Source: CAVSUZ01 sp963834715 (GTDB lineage Bacteria; Pseudomonadota; Alphaproteobacteria; Acetobacterales; Acetobacteraceae). From it: a DNA stretch of 64,000 nt. The stretch lies in the NCBI GenBank assembly GCA_963834715.1, contig CAWIDE010000007.1, positions 124,001 to 188,000 of the forward strand, given 5' to 3'. Made by a program: the position numbers and the translations under genes. Below, piece after piece: positions 1 to 8,550 of this stretch (positions are counted from its first letter, which is position 1; each line of letters opens with the position of its first letter). The notes beneath the pieces are model-generated. The model searched no databases. It saw nothing but the letters and a program-made list of their open reading frames with translations, and was not told the origin of the DNA.

Positions 1-1896
1 ATGAAGCGGTGGCTGGAAGGCGCGATGTTCATTGGCTTCACCGGCACGCCGCTGCTGCGTCGCGATCGGCAAACCACCCAGGACGTGTTCGGCACTTACA
101 TCCACACGTACAAGTTCCATCAGGCGGTGGTGGACAAGGTGGTGCTGGATCTGAAGTACGAGGCACGCGACGTGCCACAGCGCCTCACGTCGAAAGCGGC
201 GATCGATGCGTGGTTCGACCATGCGACCAAGGGGCTGAACAACTTCCAGCGTGCCGTGTTGCGCAAGCGGTGGGCGACGTTGGAGGAGCTGATGAGCGCA
301 GGGGAACGCAAGCAGCGCATCATCGCCGACATCATCCACGATTTCATGGTGCAGCCACGCCTGAACAATGATCGCGGCACCTCCATCCTGGTCACCGCCT
401 CGATCTACGACGCCTGCCACTATTTCCGACTGTTCCAGAACACGCAGTTCGGCCAGTACTGCGCCATCGTCACGTCGTTCGAGCCGAACACCAACGCGAT
501 TTCCAGGGAGCCGGCGAACAGCGACGAACGCTACAAATACGATACCTACACGAAGCATGTGCTGCAATCTGGCCAAACGACGGAAAAGTATGAGGAGGAG
601 GCCAAGCGGCGCTTCATCGAGGAGCCAGCAAACTGCAAATTGCTGATCGTCGTCAGCAAGCTGTTAACCGGATTCGATGCACCCTCCTGCACTTATATCT
701 ATCTCGACAACGAGATGCGTGACCACACGCTGTTCCAGGCGATCTGTCGGACCAACCGCTTGGACGGCGACGACAAGGATTACGGCCACATCGTCGATTA
801 CAAGGAACTGTTCGCTCAGGTGCAGAACTCCATCGCCGTCTACAGTTCGGACGAGCTGGAGATTGATCCGGCGGACGGCAGCGACGGCAACGTCATCGTC
901 AAGGACTGGCGGACCGAGGGCAAGGCCAAACTCGATGAGGCACGCGAAGCGCTGCGGTATCTGTGCGAACCGGTGCCGCTGCCGCGCGAGATGGAGCAGT
1001 ACCTGCACTATTTCTGCGGCGATGCCAACGATCCGACCGCGCTGACCACCACAGAGCCGCTGCGGATCGCCTTTTATAAAGCGGTGGTGACGTTCCTGCG
1101 AACCTACGCGGCGATCGCCGGCAAACCCGCCGAGGCGGGATACTCCGATGCCGAGAGCGCTGCGTTGGAGAAGGAGACGCAATTCTACGCCGACGTCCGA
1201 TCGGCGGTCAAAAAGCACTCCGGCGAGGAGCTGGACATCAAGCCCTACGAGGCGGACATGCGCCACCTCATCAACACCTATATCCAGGCTGACCCGGCGA
1301 CAGATCTGGGCAATATAAGTTCACTGTCCCTGACCGAGTTGATCATCGACACCGGCATCCATGATGCCATCGCACGAAAGCTGAACGACAAGGGCAAGCT
1401 GTCGCGGAACGCAATTGCGGAAGGGATCATCAACAACGTCCGTAAGACCATCGTCCGGGAACAGCTCACCGATCCAAGATTCTACGACGAGATGTCGAAG
1501 CTGCTCGACGATCTAATTCGGCAAAGGCGGGATGATACCGAAAGCTATGAGAAGTTCCTGGAACGGGCCGAGGCGCTGGTAAAGCGGCTGGCGCGGAAGC
1601 AACCGGATGTGGGCGTACCAGCGGTGTTGCACGGCAAGCCGGAGGCGATGGTGTTGTTCAGGAATTTGCCGAGCGTGCCCGCAACAACGTTCCACTGCCC
1701 GGCAGATGATGACGGCATCGCGGAACTGGCACTGAAGCTTGATCTCGTCATGCGGGAGCATGCGCCTGCCGGTTGGAAGGGTGACGATGCTCGGGAAAAG
1801 CAGGTATTGAATGCTTTGTTTCCATTGATAACGCGCGACAGGATCGCGACCAAGGCGATCTTCGACATCATCAAGAACCAGCCAGGCTATGGATGA
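1..1896 (+). CDS. hsdR: Type I restriction enzyme R subunit (HsdR), 3' part only
   Basis: This is the C-terminal part of the motor and nuclease subunit of a type I restriction-modification complex, which translocates and cuts unmodified DNA. The frame is open at the first base of the window, so the N-terminal nuclease domain and Walker motifs lie outside. Visible helicase motifs are FIGFTGTPL near residues 10-18, SKLLTGFDAP near 219-228 and LFQAICRTNR near 244-253, followed by the long helical C-terminal domain of HsdR. The 631 visible residues fit the last two thirds of a protein of about 1,000 residues. The stop overlaps the next start as ATGA, so the two genes are translationally coupled. 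The hsdM and hsdS genes should lie upstream, out of view. Confidence 0.93.
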   Translation: MKRWLEGAMFIGFTGTPLLRRDRQTTQDVFGTYIHTYKFHQAVVDKVVLDLKYEARDVPQRLTSKAAIDAWFDHATKGLNNFQRAVLRKRWATLEELMSAGERKQRIIADIIHDFMVQPRLNNDRGTSILVTASIYDACHYFRLFQNTQFGQYCAIVTSFEPNTNAISREPANSDERYKYDTYTKHVLQSGQTTEKYEEEAKRRFIEEPANCKLLIVVSKLLTGFDAPSCTYIYLDNEMRDHTLFQAICRTNRLDGDDKDYGHIVDYKELFAQVQNSIAVYSSDELEIDPADGSDGNVIVKDWRTEGKAKLDEAREALRYLCEPVPLPREMEQYLHYFCGDANDPTALTTTEPLRIAFYKAVVTFLRTYAAIAGKPAEAGYSDAESAALEKETQFYADVRSAVKKHSGEELDIKPYEADMRHLINTYIQADPATDLGNISSLSLTELIIDTGIHDAIARKLNDKGKLSRNAIAEGIINNVRKTIVREQLTDPRFYDEMSKLLDDLIRQRRDDTESYEKFLERAEALVKRLARKQPDVGVPAVLHGKPEAMVLFRNLPSVPATTFHCPADDDGIAELALKLDLVMREHAPAGWKGDDAREKQVLNALFPLITRDRIATKAIFDIIKNQPGYG

Positions 1897-2609
1897 CCGA
1901 GACGATAGAACTTGGCGACGTTTCCATCGCCGTCACGCGCAAGGACATCAAGCACGTCCACCTTTCCGTCCACCCGCCCGATGGCCGCGTAACGCTGTCG
2001 GCGCCACGGCAGACCCGCCTGGAGGTGGCGCGCGCCTATGCAATTTCCAAGCTCGGCTGGATCAGGACGCAGCAAGAGAAGCTGGCGGCACAGGCGCGGG
2101 AGACCCCGCGTCGATTTGTCACACGCGAGAGCCATTACCTGTGGGGTCGGCGGCACCTGATGACGGTGATCTACCGGGACGCGCGGCCGTTCGTGACGAT
2201 CGACCACAAGCGGATCATCCTGACAGTGCGTCCAGGTAGTGACACTGGTGGCCGCGGCAGGGTCCTGCATGCCTGGCACAAGTCGTTGTTGCACGATGCG
2301 GTACCTCGGCTTATCAGGAAGTGGGAACGCAAGCTTCAGGTTGAGGTCCGGGGCTACTTCCTCCAGCGGATGAAAACTAAATGGGGAAGCTGCAATCATC
2401 GTGCCGGCCACATCCGCTTGAACACTGAGCTAGTTAAGAAACCAAGGGACTTGCTGGAGTACGTGGTCGTCCACGAAATGGTGCACCTGATCGAACCGAC
2501 GCACAGCAACCGATTTGTCGCGATCCTTTCGGAACACTACCCGACATGGCGTGAAGTCCGTACCGAACTCAATGAGTTGCCGCTCGCCGCCGAGCCGTGG
2601 AACGAGTAG
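1893..2609 (+). CDS. YgjP/DUF45-family metallopeptidase linked to type I R-M
   Basis: A 238-residue SprT/YgjP-like zinc metallopeptidase. The family signature is complete: KWGSC near residue 160 and the zinc-binding HEMVH near 194-198, followed by EPTHSNRF. Proteins of this family often sit next to type I restriction genes, but their substrate is unknown. The ATG overlaps the hsdR stop by 4 bases, which argues for co-expression and a role tied to the restriction system. There is no signal peptide, so it should be cytoplasmic. Family assignment is firm; the biological role is inferred from neighbourhood only. Confidence 0.9.
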   Translation: MTETIELGDVSIAVTRKDIKHVHLSVHPPDGRVTLSAPRQTRLEVARAYAISKLGWIRTQQEKLAAQARETPRRFVTRESHYLWGRRHLMTVIYRDARPFVTIDHKRIILTVRPGSDTGGRGRVLHAWHKSLLHDAVPRLIRKWERKLQVEVRGYFLQRMKTKWGSCNHRAGHIRLNTELVKKPRDLLEYVVVHEMVHLIEPTHSNRFVAILSEHYPTWREVRTELNELPLAAEPWNE

Positions 2610-2879
2610 CATCTGAATCGCAGCGCAGTAACGGCGATGAGAAAGATTGCGCTTCCTCTCCCTTTACCTGATCCTGCACTGAAGCAGCCGTGGTCTATGC
2701 CCGCGTTCCTCGTAGGAACAGGAGAAGGAGGAGTTCTCGATACCCGCTCCGTTGAAGCTCCTAAAAAGGAATACGCGGGCCGCGCAGCGCTTCGCGGTGG
2801 CGCAGGAATATGTCGAGGTAGAGACGGCGAAGCAACCGGACGCGCACCACGCTTTTCGCGGTTCTTCAGAAGTAGTCGC

Positions 2880-3080
2880 CGCGAGATGCGCAGGGGAGAG
2901 TGTTGCCCGCAGATTAGATCGAACCCCCATCTGCCGCTAACTGCCCTGCCACAGCACGAATGGTGGCCTGCACGCGCGTGTTCCTCGTCCAGACAGTCGC
3001 TGGGGATCTCCTTTGGCCGCTCGTGCAATCAATTGCACGGACAAAGGAACGAACTGACTCAATAGCTCTACGGCTTATAT
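2880..3080. repeat. Dispersed repeat, copy A (left block only)
   Basis: This stretch matches 25,451-25,660 over most of its length. The shared core AATGGTGGCCTGC and the GTGCAATCAATTGCAC palindrome also occur near 32,320-32,390. No convincing gene covers it. The whole interval 2,610-3,349 shows no supported coding sequence. On the minus strand the block reads like a degenerate tRNA half with a GGTTCGA T-loop. Confidence 0.6.
3023..3038 (+). repeat. 16-bp palindrome site 1 (GTGCAATCAATTGCAC)
   Basis: Exact copy of the 7-2-7 inverted repeat GTGCAAT-CA-ATTGCAC, which recurs in the accessory parts of this window. It may be a protein-binding or recombination site. Confidence 0.7.
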
Positions 3081-3241
3081 AACCTGCCGGCGCATCGGCG
3101 AAGCGAGATACGCCATCATATCGAGGCGGCCGGTGCCTGGCAGATAACTCCTCAGCATGTCTGCACTCCCCGAGTGTGGTAATTAGGTTACATAAGCCTT
3201 CCCGAATGGCTTTGCGCCTATATTTCTCTTTTGACTCAGTC

Positions 3242-3262
3242 GTTTGCGGCTCTATAGCATAA
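3242..3262 (+). promoter_or_regulatory. Promoter-like 21-bp repeat upstream of peptide genes
   Basis: A 21-base stretch containing TTTGCGGCTCTATAGCATAA is identical to 4,019-4,039. It lies about 90 bases upstream of the first double-glycine peptide gene. The TATAGCAT part could act as a -10 region. Promoter function is inferred from position and exact duplication. Confidence 0.4.
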
Positions 3263-3349
3263 GAATGCGAAGTCAGCTTACAGGTCGCGTCTTCGTGAGC
3301 CCGTACGGTCTGCACTCGCGTGAAGCTAATAACCGTTAGGAGGAGAATT

Positions 3350-3607
3350 TTGAAAGAACTGAAATCCGGCGCCTTGCCAGAACCAGTGGAGCTGAGCGAT
3401 AGCCAGCTCGACATTGTCGCCGGCGGCCAAGCTACCGCCTTTGTGAAGCAGCGGAATAGGGCCCACGTAGCCATCGGCAACGGCAACACAGCGAGCAACA
3501 GCGGCGGCGACGTGTATATTGGGGACAACAACCTTGTGATGATTACCCAATCAAATACCAACTCTGGGAACGTCACTGCTACAAGCAGCCCGCCGCCGTC
3601 CGTGTGA
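3350..3607 (+). CDS. Double-glycine-leader secreted peptide, paralog 1
   Basis: An 85-residue precursor starting at TTG, chosen because a strong AGGAGGAG ribosome site sits just upstream. Residues 1-26 look like a leader for a peptidase-containing ABC exporter: LSDSQLDIVAGG ends with the GG cleavage site at 25-26. The mature part is rich in Gly, Asn and Thr, with spaced IGNGN, IGDNN and ITQSN motifs that recall curlin-type or beta-solenoid repeats. No Cys is present. Paralogs follow at 3,692, 6,667 and, degenerate, 7,448 (minus strand). No exporter gene is in this window. The leader assignment is good; whether the product is a bacteriocin, adhesin or amyloid is unknown. Confidence 0.75.
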   Translation: MKELKSGALPEPVELSDSQLDIVAGGQATAFVKQRNRAHVAIGNGNTASNSGGDVYIGDNNLVMITQSNTNSGNVTATSSPPPSV

Positions 3608-3628
3608 CCTGGCTGACGTCGTATCTGA

Positions 3629-3656
3629 TGCACCCCGACAGCCCAGCCGGGGTGCA
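3629..3656 (+). terminator. Hairpin after peptide gene 1
   Basis: TGCACCCC pairs with GGGGTGCA around a 12-base loop, 22 bases past the stop. There is no clear T-tract, so it could be a transcript-stabilising hairpin or a weak terminator. Similar hairpins follow the two other plus-strand paralogs. Confidence 0.5.
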
Positions 3657-3691
3657 CTCGCGCGAAGCTAATAGCCGTTAGGAGGAACATC

Positions 3692-3955
3692 TTGAAGGAA
3701 CCGAAATTGGGCGCCTTGCCCGAGCCAGTTGTGCTGACTGATAGCCAACTCAGCTTTGTTGCCGGCGGCCAAGCCACCGGCTTCGTGAAGCAGCGGAATA
3801 GGGCCCGCGTCTCTATCGGCAACAATAACTCAGTAACCAACGGAGGCACTGGCGATGTGGTTATTGGGACCGGTAATATGGTCTTTATTACCCAATCGAA
3901 CACCAACTCTGGGAACGTCACTGCTACAAGCGGCACACCCGTAATGGCCAGTTGA
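3692..3955 (+). CDS. Double-glycine-leader secreted peptide, paralog 2
   Basis: An 87-residue precursor with a TTG start behind a GGAGGAA ribosome site. The leader reads LTDSQLSFVAGG, with cleavage expected after residue 26. The mature part opens QATGFVKQRNRA and carries IGNNN, IGTGN and ITQSN motifs plus the SNTNSGNVTAT tail, nearly identical to paralog 1. Upstream, the sequence CTCGCGYGAAGCTAATA is also shared with paralog 1, so the whole transcription unit was duplicated in tandem. The function is not established; see paralog 1. Confidence 0.75.
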   Translation: MKEPKLGALPEPVVLTDSQLSFVAGGQATGFVKQRNRARVSIGNNNSVTNGGTGDVVIGTGNMVFITQSNTNSGNVTATSGTPVMAS

Positions 3956-3968
3956 CGTTGTACCTAGT

Positions 3969-3993
3969 GCTCCCCGACAGCCAGTCGGGGAGC
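3969..3993 (+). terminator. Hairpin after peptide gene 2
   Basis: GCTCCCCGAC pairs perfectly with GTCGGGGAGC around a 5-base loop, 13 bases after the stop. No T-tract follows. Confidence 0.55.
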
Positions 3994-4018
3994 GTCGGTG
4001 CATGTTTAACCGGCCGCT

Positions 4019-4039
4019 GTTTGCGGCTCTATAGCATAA
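4019..4039 (+). promoter_or_regulatory. Second copy of the promoter-like 21-bp repeat
   Basis: Identical to 3,242-3,262. No peptide gene follows directly; 4,040-4,479 holds no gene I can support. On the minus strand from 4,111 a lipoprotein-like signal (LALAMLALVACAGC) is open, but it runs straight into this repeat, so it is at best a truncated fragment. Confidence 0.35.
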
Positions 4040-4479
4040 AATGTGCAAGCCAGCGCATCCGGCACATGCGACCAGGGCCAGCATGGCGAGCGCCAGCGTA
4101 AGGCGGCTCATGGCGCATTACATGGGGGCGCCACCCCTGCGCGGCGAGCGCGACGGCGAAAGCACGGCGGAGAAATTAAACGGCGTCGTTCAGTCCATAC
4201 CGAAGAGCAGACCAGGCGGCGACCATTCATGCATATCTGCATTAATGGCGGTCGCACCAGCTCGCCACGGCAGCGGCGGGAAGCACGACGCGGAGCGTGT
4301 GCGGCGATTGCGTGTCTCAGCGGAAACCATCTTCGCCGAGCTGCTAATTCGGGGGTTAGCGGCTGGTCGGTTCCCGATGCGGAATTCGATGCGAAGTATT
4401 GGTCAACCGGCCGCATGTGCGGGGCTTCGCTCCCTGCGCATTACCGGGTATCAACGCGCCAATTGGCAGCTTGATCTGG

Positions 4480-4995
4480 TTAGCCGCCGTGACGTGGGTC
4501 GCGCGCCCCGCCGCTCATCCCGCCGAAGCTCTGCACCAGATTGCCGAGGTTCATCGCCCGTAGGGTCGGCACGTCGATCTTGCCGGTGGCTTGCAGATTT
4601 TTCTGTTGCTGGAACCGAATGACTCCGCGCTCGGCCTCCGGGCCGTACACCCCATCGATCCGGCCAGGATATAGATGATGATGTTTCAGCACGGTCTGGA
4701 CGCGCCGCACCATGCTGTGCGTGAGCTCGACGTTTTGCGCTGGGGGCGGAGGTGCCGGTGCAGGCGCCGGAGCGGGAGCCGGAGGAGTAGCCGCTGCGAC
4801 CTGCTCCTGATGGCCGCCACCGAGCATCGAGCCTCCGGTCATGCCGACTGCATCCGCCTTTCGGGGTAAAGCACTTCCAGAAGTGCGTCCCACCACTCCC
4901 TCGCGAGTTGTTGAATTGGCGGCGGCGCTGGCAAGTGGCTCTGTCGGATGTAGGACCACTTTGGTCGCGAGCACCAAGGCCTTATTCGAACTCAT
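4480..4995 (-). CDS. Peptidoglycan-binding-domain protein with Pro/Ala linker
   Basis: A 171-residue protein. The C-terminal 70 residues form a PG_binding_1 domain, with the typical GRIDGVYGPEAERGVIRFQ pattern. It is preceded by an Ala-Pro repeat linker (APAPAPAPAPPPP) and a low-complexity N-terminus. The ATG at 4,995 was chosen because it overlaps the end of the upstream gene by 14 bases, which suggests translational coupling. A possible role is anchoring to or sensing cell wall, but no catalytic domain is present and no classical signal peptide is visible. It lies between members of the double-glycine peptide family on the other strand. Confidence 0.6.
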   Translation of the reverse strand: MSSNKALVLATKVVLHPTEPLASAAANSTTREGVVGRTSGSALPRKADAVGMTGGSMLGGGHQEQVAAATPPAPAPAPAPAPPPPAQNVELTHSMVRRVQTVLKHHHLYPGRIDGVYGPEAERGVIRFQQQKNLQATGKIDVPTLRAMNLGNLVQSFGGMSGGARDPRHGG

Positions 4996-5404
4996 CGAAG
5001 TTGTCAATTTGTGCAAGCGCCCGTGCGAGTTCATACAATTGTAATTTTACATTTATAGCTTGCTCAAAATCGGTGGGCGGCGCCCGCGATAGCAGCCCGG
5101 ACAGTTCCGTCAGGCTCTCCGCCGTATGGTTTGGTCCGGTGGTTGGATCTTTGATAGTCCGCAGCAAGTTGGCAATTACCCGCTCCAGTGGCGAGCTCGG
5201 TGGCGTGGGGTTATCGATTTCACGGCCATCTACAGGTTCGGCTGGAGGAGTCGAAATAACTGTTCCTTCGGCGTCGCTCGCAGATGCTTTAGAAGGCGAG
5301 CCGAACGCCTGTAGAAGCGATACCATTGCGATTCCGCGGACTAGAGTGAGGGTAACGGAACATCGAAGTGGACCCTGGATTGAGTTTGCAAAGCGGGACT
5401 TCAT
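4982..5404 (-). CDS. Putative exported protein of unknown function
   Basis: A 140-residue protein starting at the ATG at 5,404, with GAGGGA upstream. Residues 7-35 include a basic and hydrophobic stretch ending near SPSKASA that may act as a signal sequence. The rest is Pro/Thr-rich, then helical (LERVIANLLRTIKD, INVKLQLYELARAL). I do not recognise a family. It overlaps the peptidoglycan-binding gene downstream, so the two probably form one operon. Confidence 0.5.
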   Translation of the reverse strand: MKSRFANSIQGPLRCSVTLTLVRGIAMVSLLQAFGSPSKASASDAEGTVISTPPAEPVDGREIDNPTPPSSPLERVIANLLRTIKDPTTGPNHTAESLTELSGLLSRAPPTDFEQAINVKLQLYELARALAQIDNFDEFE

Positions 5405-6660
5405 GTGATCCCTCGTTGTCGGCGTGTCTCCGTTCAGGGCGCAGTCAATTCCCAGACTGCGGCAAAGCGACGGCCAGTGAAGTAGCTTTGGCACCAAGCC
5501 TGTTTGTCAGGTGAAGGACCCCCCGGATAGAGGCTCGCGCCAATTCGGCTCAAGTCCGGCTGGCGGCGGGCGGAAGCACTCTTCGGCGCTCTCTTTTTCG
5601 TGAAATTCTAAGCAAACTTGGGCCTCAGCCACGGTGTTCATCGCCGCACGCGTTCCGCAGGCCGTGCTTCCGCACCGCGGCCAAGAGATGTTGAAAAGCT
5701 GGAGCCAACCGGAATACGGTCGCAGTCACCCGGCTCCGCGAGCGACCAAGCGAATTCGCTAGCGGCTCACGCCGATTCGGAGCAAGGCCGGCTGCGGTCG
5801 CGGAACCATGGCACGCGAAGGGCGTGGCTGTTGAGCCTCTGTGCATGCTGATAAACAAAATGGGCCTCCGCTGGTTGGCAAAGGCCCGAAGTTGTTTGTC
5901 AGGGAGGAAACATCCGCTCCCCCGATGGTTGGGAGCGGGACCGACCCGATAAAAAGCCGCTCCGATTCGCCGCAAGCCCGGCTGGCGGCAGCGGAAGCAC
6001 GGGTAGCGCCGGCATGCGGTTGGTTGTTGCGATGCGAGAATGTTCGGAGACTACCGAGTGCGCGGGATCGTTGCACAGCACACGCACGCCGATAAGCTGC
6101 AAGATGACGTGCTGTATGACGTAGTGGAGATTAACCGCCATATCCCACGCGGTTCTGACATCGAGCACATGCTCGGTATCGACTTGGGCGTCTAAGCAAG
6201 ACGGGGCGCCAACCGCGCCACCCACGTCCCGCGCAGTGCTTCCGCCCCCGGCGGCACTGCCGGTGGAGGAAAGAATGCGCTCGCCGACAGTGCCGAGCAC
6301 AATCGGTAACAGTACCCATGTTGAGAAGAAAACAGCCGCGTTCTGCCAACGCGGTAACTGTCGCAGCACCCGGACAATAAGCCGTAGTGCGGATGGCCCC
6401 TCTACTAGCCAGCGGTTAGCAACCGCTGGGCGGCAGTTTCGGGGCATCCGGCAGGGCGCCGGAAGCATTGAGGACGAACCATGAACCCGACACCCCCCGG
6501 AATGCTCGCCTCCCAGGGGTGTGGCGGGCAGGTCCATCTTCTTGATTGACAATCCGTTCATGTCCGCATAGCGTAAGAAACGCGAGGCATGATCTACCGG
6601 GTCACGCTTCCACTAAGCCGGGCCGCTAGGCGTGCGCTCGCGAGAACCCGAAAGAGGAGG
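5405..6660. repeat. Region without clear genes; degenerate repeats
   Basis: No gene is firmly supported. Three related segments of about 40 bases occur at 5,537-5,579, 5,769-5,807 and 5,957-6,000, each containing a CGATTCG- or AATTCGG-type core followed by GCAAG and CCGGCTG. The first and third are preceded by similar TGTTTGTCAGG sequences. A minus-strand frame from 6,561 to 5,899 is open and has one hydrophobic stretch, but no ribosome site or family match, so it is not called. Confidence 0.35.
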
Positions 6661-6666
6661 AAAGCC

Positions 6667-6895
6667 TTGAGTGAACTAAAGAACCCGGTCGAGCTGACAA
6701 CTAGCGAGCTCGACATTGTCGCCGGCGGCCGCGCTACGGCCTTCGTCAAGCAGTCGAATAGCGCCCGCGTCGCTATTGGCAATGGTAACTCAGTGACCAA
6801 TGGCAGCGGCGATGTGGCTATTGGGGACGCCAACTGGGTCTCTATCGACGAGTTCGAACTCCAACTCTGGTGCTGTGACTGCAACGAACAGCTGA
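6667..6895 (+). pseudogene. Double-glycine-leader peptide, paralog 3 (frameshifted)
   Basis: A TTG start behind GAGGAGG opens a leader ending in LTTSELDIVAGG, then RATAFVKQSNSARVAIGNGN and a GDVAIGDANWVS stretch like paralogs 1 and 2. The expected tail SNSNSGAVTATNS is present in another frame and stops at 6,895, so one frameshift lies near 6,845-6,855. Without the shift the frame runs into an unrelated tail. A GCTCCCC/GGGGAGC hairpin follows at 6,909-6,933. Either a decayed copy or a sequencing error. Confidence 0.65.
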
Positions 6896-6908
6896 CGTTG
6901 CACCTGGT

Positions 6909-6933
6909 GCTCCCCGGCAGCCAGTCGGGGAGC
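6909..6933 (+). terminator. Hairpin after peptide paralog 3
   Basis: GCTCCCC pairs with GGGGAGC. The sequence is close to the hairpin at 3,969-3,993, showing that the downstream region was duplicated along with the gene. Confidence 0.5.
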
Positions 6934-7091
6934 TCTCCGTCATGAACAGGCGCGAACCGATCCGGGCGATCACATGTTGCCCGGACGATCTCGACTTCTG
7001 GAAAAGCTCTTGCTAAATGAAGGGTGGAAACCTGATCAACCTTCTCCCTGCAAAGGGGATTGCAGGCTTTCCTCCTTAAGACTGCACCTTA

Positions 7092-7115
7092 GCCGCCCCC
7101 AGGGCGGCTTTTTTT
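7092..7115 (+). terminator. Rho-independent terminator
   Basis: GCCGCCC, a 3-base loop and GGGCGGC are followed by seven T residues. This is the clearest terminator in the accessory region. It ends the plus-strand unit containing peptide paralog 3; nothing else recognisable lies between. Confidence 0.85.
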
Positions 7116-7243
7116 GACCTCCGATGCCATCCCGCGCATTGTGGGCCAGCGCTGATGCCAGGAGTGAAGGCCGCGGAATCCGCCAATGTTCCGCCGAATA
7201 TCACGAAGAGTGTAGTCCGCCAGGTCCCGGCGCCACGACCTTG

Positions 7244-7448
7244 TTAGTCGGAGCGCCAGATTGTTGCGGCTTTATCCCCTCTTGTGTTGAGTGGGGGGTG
7301 AGGATCGGGACTGCTGCCCGAGCTGCTAACCGAGTTGTTGTTCCCGATGTCCACCGTCGCGGAATCCTGGCTGATGAAGCCGGTAGCGCTGTTAGCGGCC
7401 TGCCCGTCACTGACACAGGTCAAGCTCGGTTTCGGTGAGATCGCGCAT
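7244..7448 (-). pseudogene. Double-glycine-type peptide, paralog 4 (degenerate)
   Basis: On the minus strand AGGAGGAATGAATA precedes an ATG that opens MRDLTETELDL, a leader of the same type as the three plus-strand paralogs. After a one-base shift the frame continues VSDGQAANSATGFISQDSA and then VDIGNNNSV, which mirrors the IGNNNSV motif of paralog 2. The cleavage site reads SDG rather than AGG. It looks like an inverted, frameshifted member of the family. Confidence 0.5.
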
Positions 7449-7676
7449 TATTCATTCCTCCTTGCCTGCGGATCGTCGCCCCGGTGCAACCCAACAAGGT
7501 CTACGCCGCCTACCTGCTCGCCCGCATAAACCGAAGTTTGCGCCGAGATCGGGGGACATAGCCTGATTTTGCGGTCAAGTCCGGTTTTTGCTGGATAAGC
7601 GGGTTGGGGTTGTGGTGTAAGCGTCGTCTGATCGACACCTTCCCGGAGCACGGGCTGCTGTTGGACACTGGCCTGC

Positions 7677-8138
7677 ATGGGCGAAGCGGTGATCACGGCA
7701 GAGGTTGAGCGTTCGAACGAGCGTGCGAACGAGGCTCGTTCGAGCGCTCGAACGGAACAGATCGAGCTGCGGGTTCGGCGTGAGCGGCACCGCCGATGGG
7801 GACCTGAGGAGAAACTTCGGATTGTCCGCGAGACACTTCTCCCCGGGACGGTTATCGCGGACGTGGCGCGCCGACATGGCATTGGCACCGGCCTGCTCTA
7901 CACGTGGCGGAAGGCAATGCTGGCCTCAATGGTGAGCGGGTTTGCTCCGGTGGAAGTGCAACCCGCCTTGGAGGCTGATAGCCCACCGCCAGCGCCTCCG
8001 AAAACACCGACCCCAGGCAGAAAGCCGCCGTCTGGGCGGATCGAAATCGAGTTCCCGAACGGGGTACGGGTTCGGGTCGATGGCGAGGTTGATGATGCCG
8101 TGCTGCGCGGTGTGCTGGCGACGCTCGACGATCGCTGA
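7677..8138 (+). CDS. tnpA: IS66 accessory protein TnpA
   Basis: A 153-residue protein with the IS66 TnpA helix-turn-helix (RRWGPEEKLRIVRETL, then VADVARRHGIGTGLLYTWRK in close form). The C-terminal IEIEFPNGVRVRVDG block is typical of the family. The N-terminus has an unusual Glu/Arg-rich stretch. It overlaps tnpB by one base (TGATG arrangement), implying coupling. It is required for transposition along with TnpB and TnpC in known IS66 elements. Confidence 0.88.
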   Translation: MGEAVITAEVERSNERANEARSSARTEQIELRVRRERHRRWGPEEKLRIVRETLLPGTVIADVARRHGIGTGLLYTWRKAMLASMVSGFAPVEVQPALEADSPPPAPPKTPTPGRKPPSGRIEIEFPNGVRVRVDGEVDDAVLRGVLATLDDR

Positions 8139-8482
8139 TGTGGCCGGCCGGAGAAGTCCGCATTTACCTCGCCTGCGGCGTTACCGACATGCGGGCTGGG
8201 TTCCATTCTCTTGCTGCGCGGGTCCAGACCGTGCTTCAGCATGATCCTCATGAGGGGGCAATTTTTGTGTTCCGTGGACGTAGAGGCGATCTGATCAAAT
8301 GCCTCTATTATGACCGGCAAGGCATGTGCCTCTATGCGAAGAAGCTGGATCGTGGCCGGTTTGTTTGGCCACAAGCCAAGGACGGCGTGGTATCTCTGAC
8401 CATGGCCCAGTTCTCCATGCTTGTCGAAGCAATTGATTGGAGAAATACAGCCTGGACAGCCAGACCGGAAGTCGTGGTCTGA
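8138..8482 (+). CDS. tnpB: IS66 accessory protein TnpB
   Basis: A 114-residue protein with the family hallmarks VRIYLACGVTDMRAGFHSLA and FRGRRGDLIKCLYYD. This is the standard IS66 Orf2. It starts on the stop of tnpA. Intact. Confidence 0.92.
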   Translation: MWPAGEVRIYLACGVTDMRAGFHSLAARVQTVLQHDPHEGAIFVFRGRRGDLIKCLYYDRQGMCLYAKKLDRGRFVWPQAKDGVVSLTMAQFSMLVEAIDWRNTAWTARPEVVV

Positions 8483-8550
8483 GCGGAATTTTTAATCCGA
8501 CGCGGCGGATGTGGCTTGTACGGGAATCGTGGATTCGCTAAGCCTGTCGC

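Noticed and set aside
2637..3065. Small plus-strand gene after the metallopeptidase
   Set aside because: No ribosome site or conserved domain; its second half is repeat copy A, which is non-coding elsewhere.
3830..4111. Minus-strand lipoprotein gene
   Set aside because: The signal-like start is plausible, but the frame runs into the duplicated promoter-like element and antisense of peptide paralog 2.
5537..6000. CRISPR-like array
   Set aside because: Only three degenerate units with unequal spacing of about 200 bases and no cas genes.
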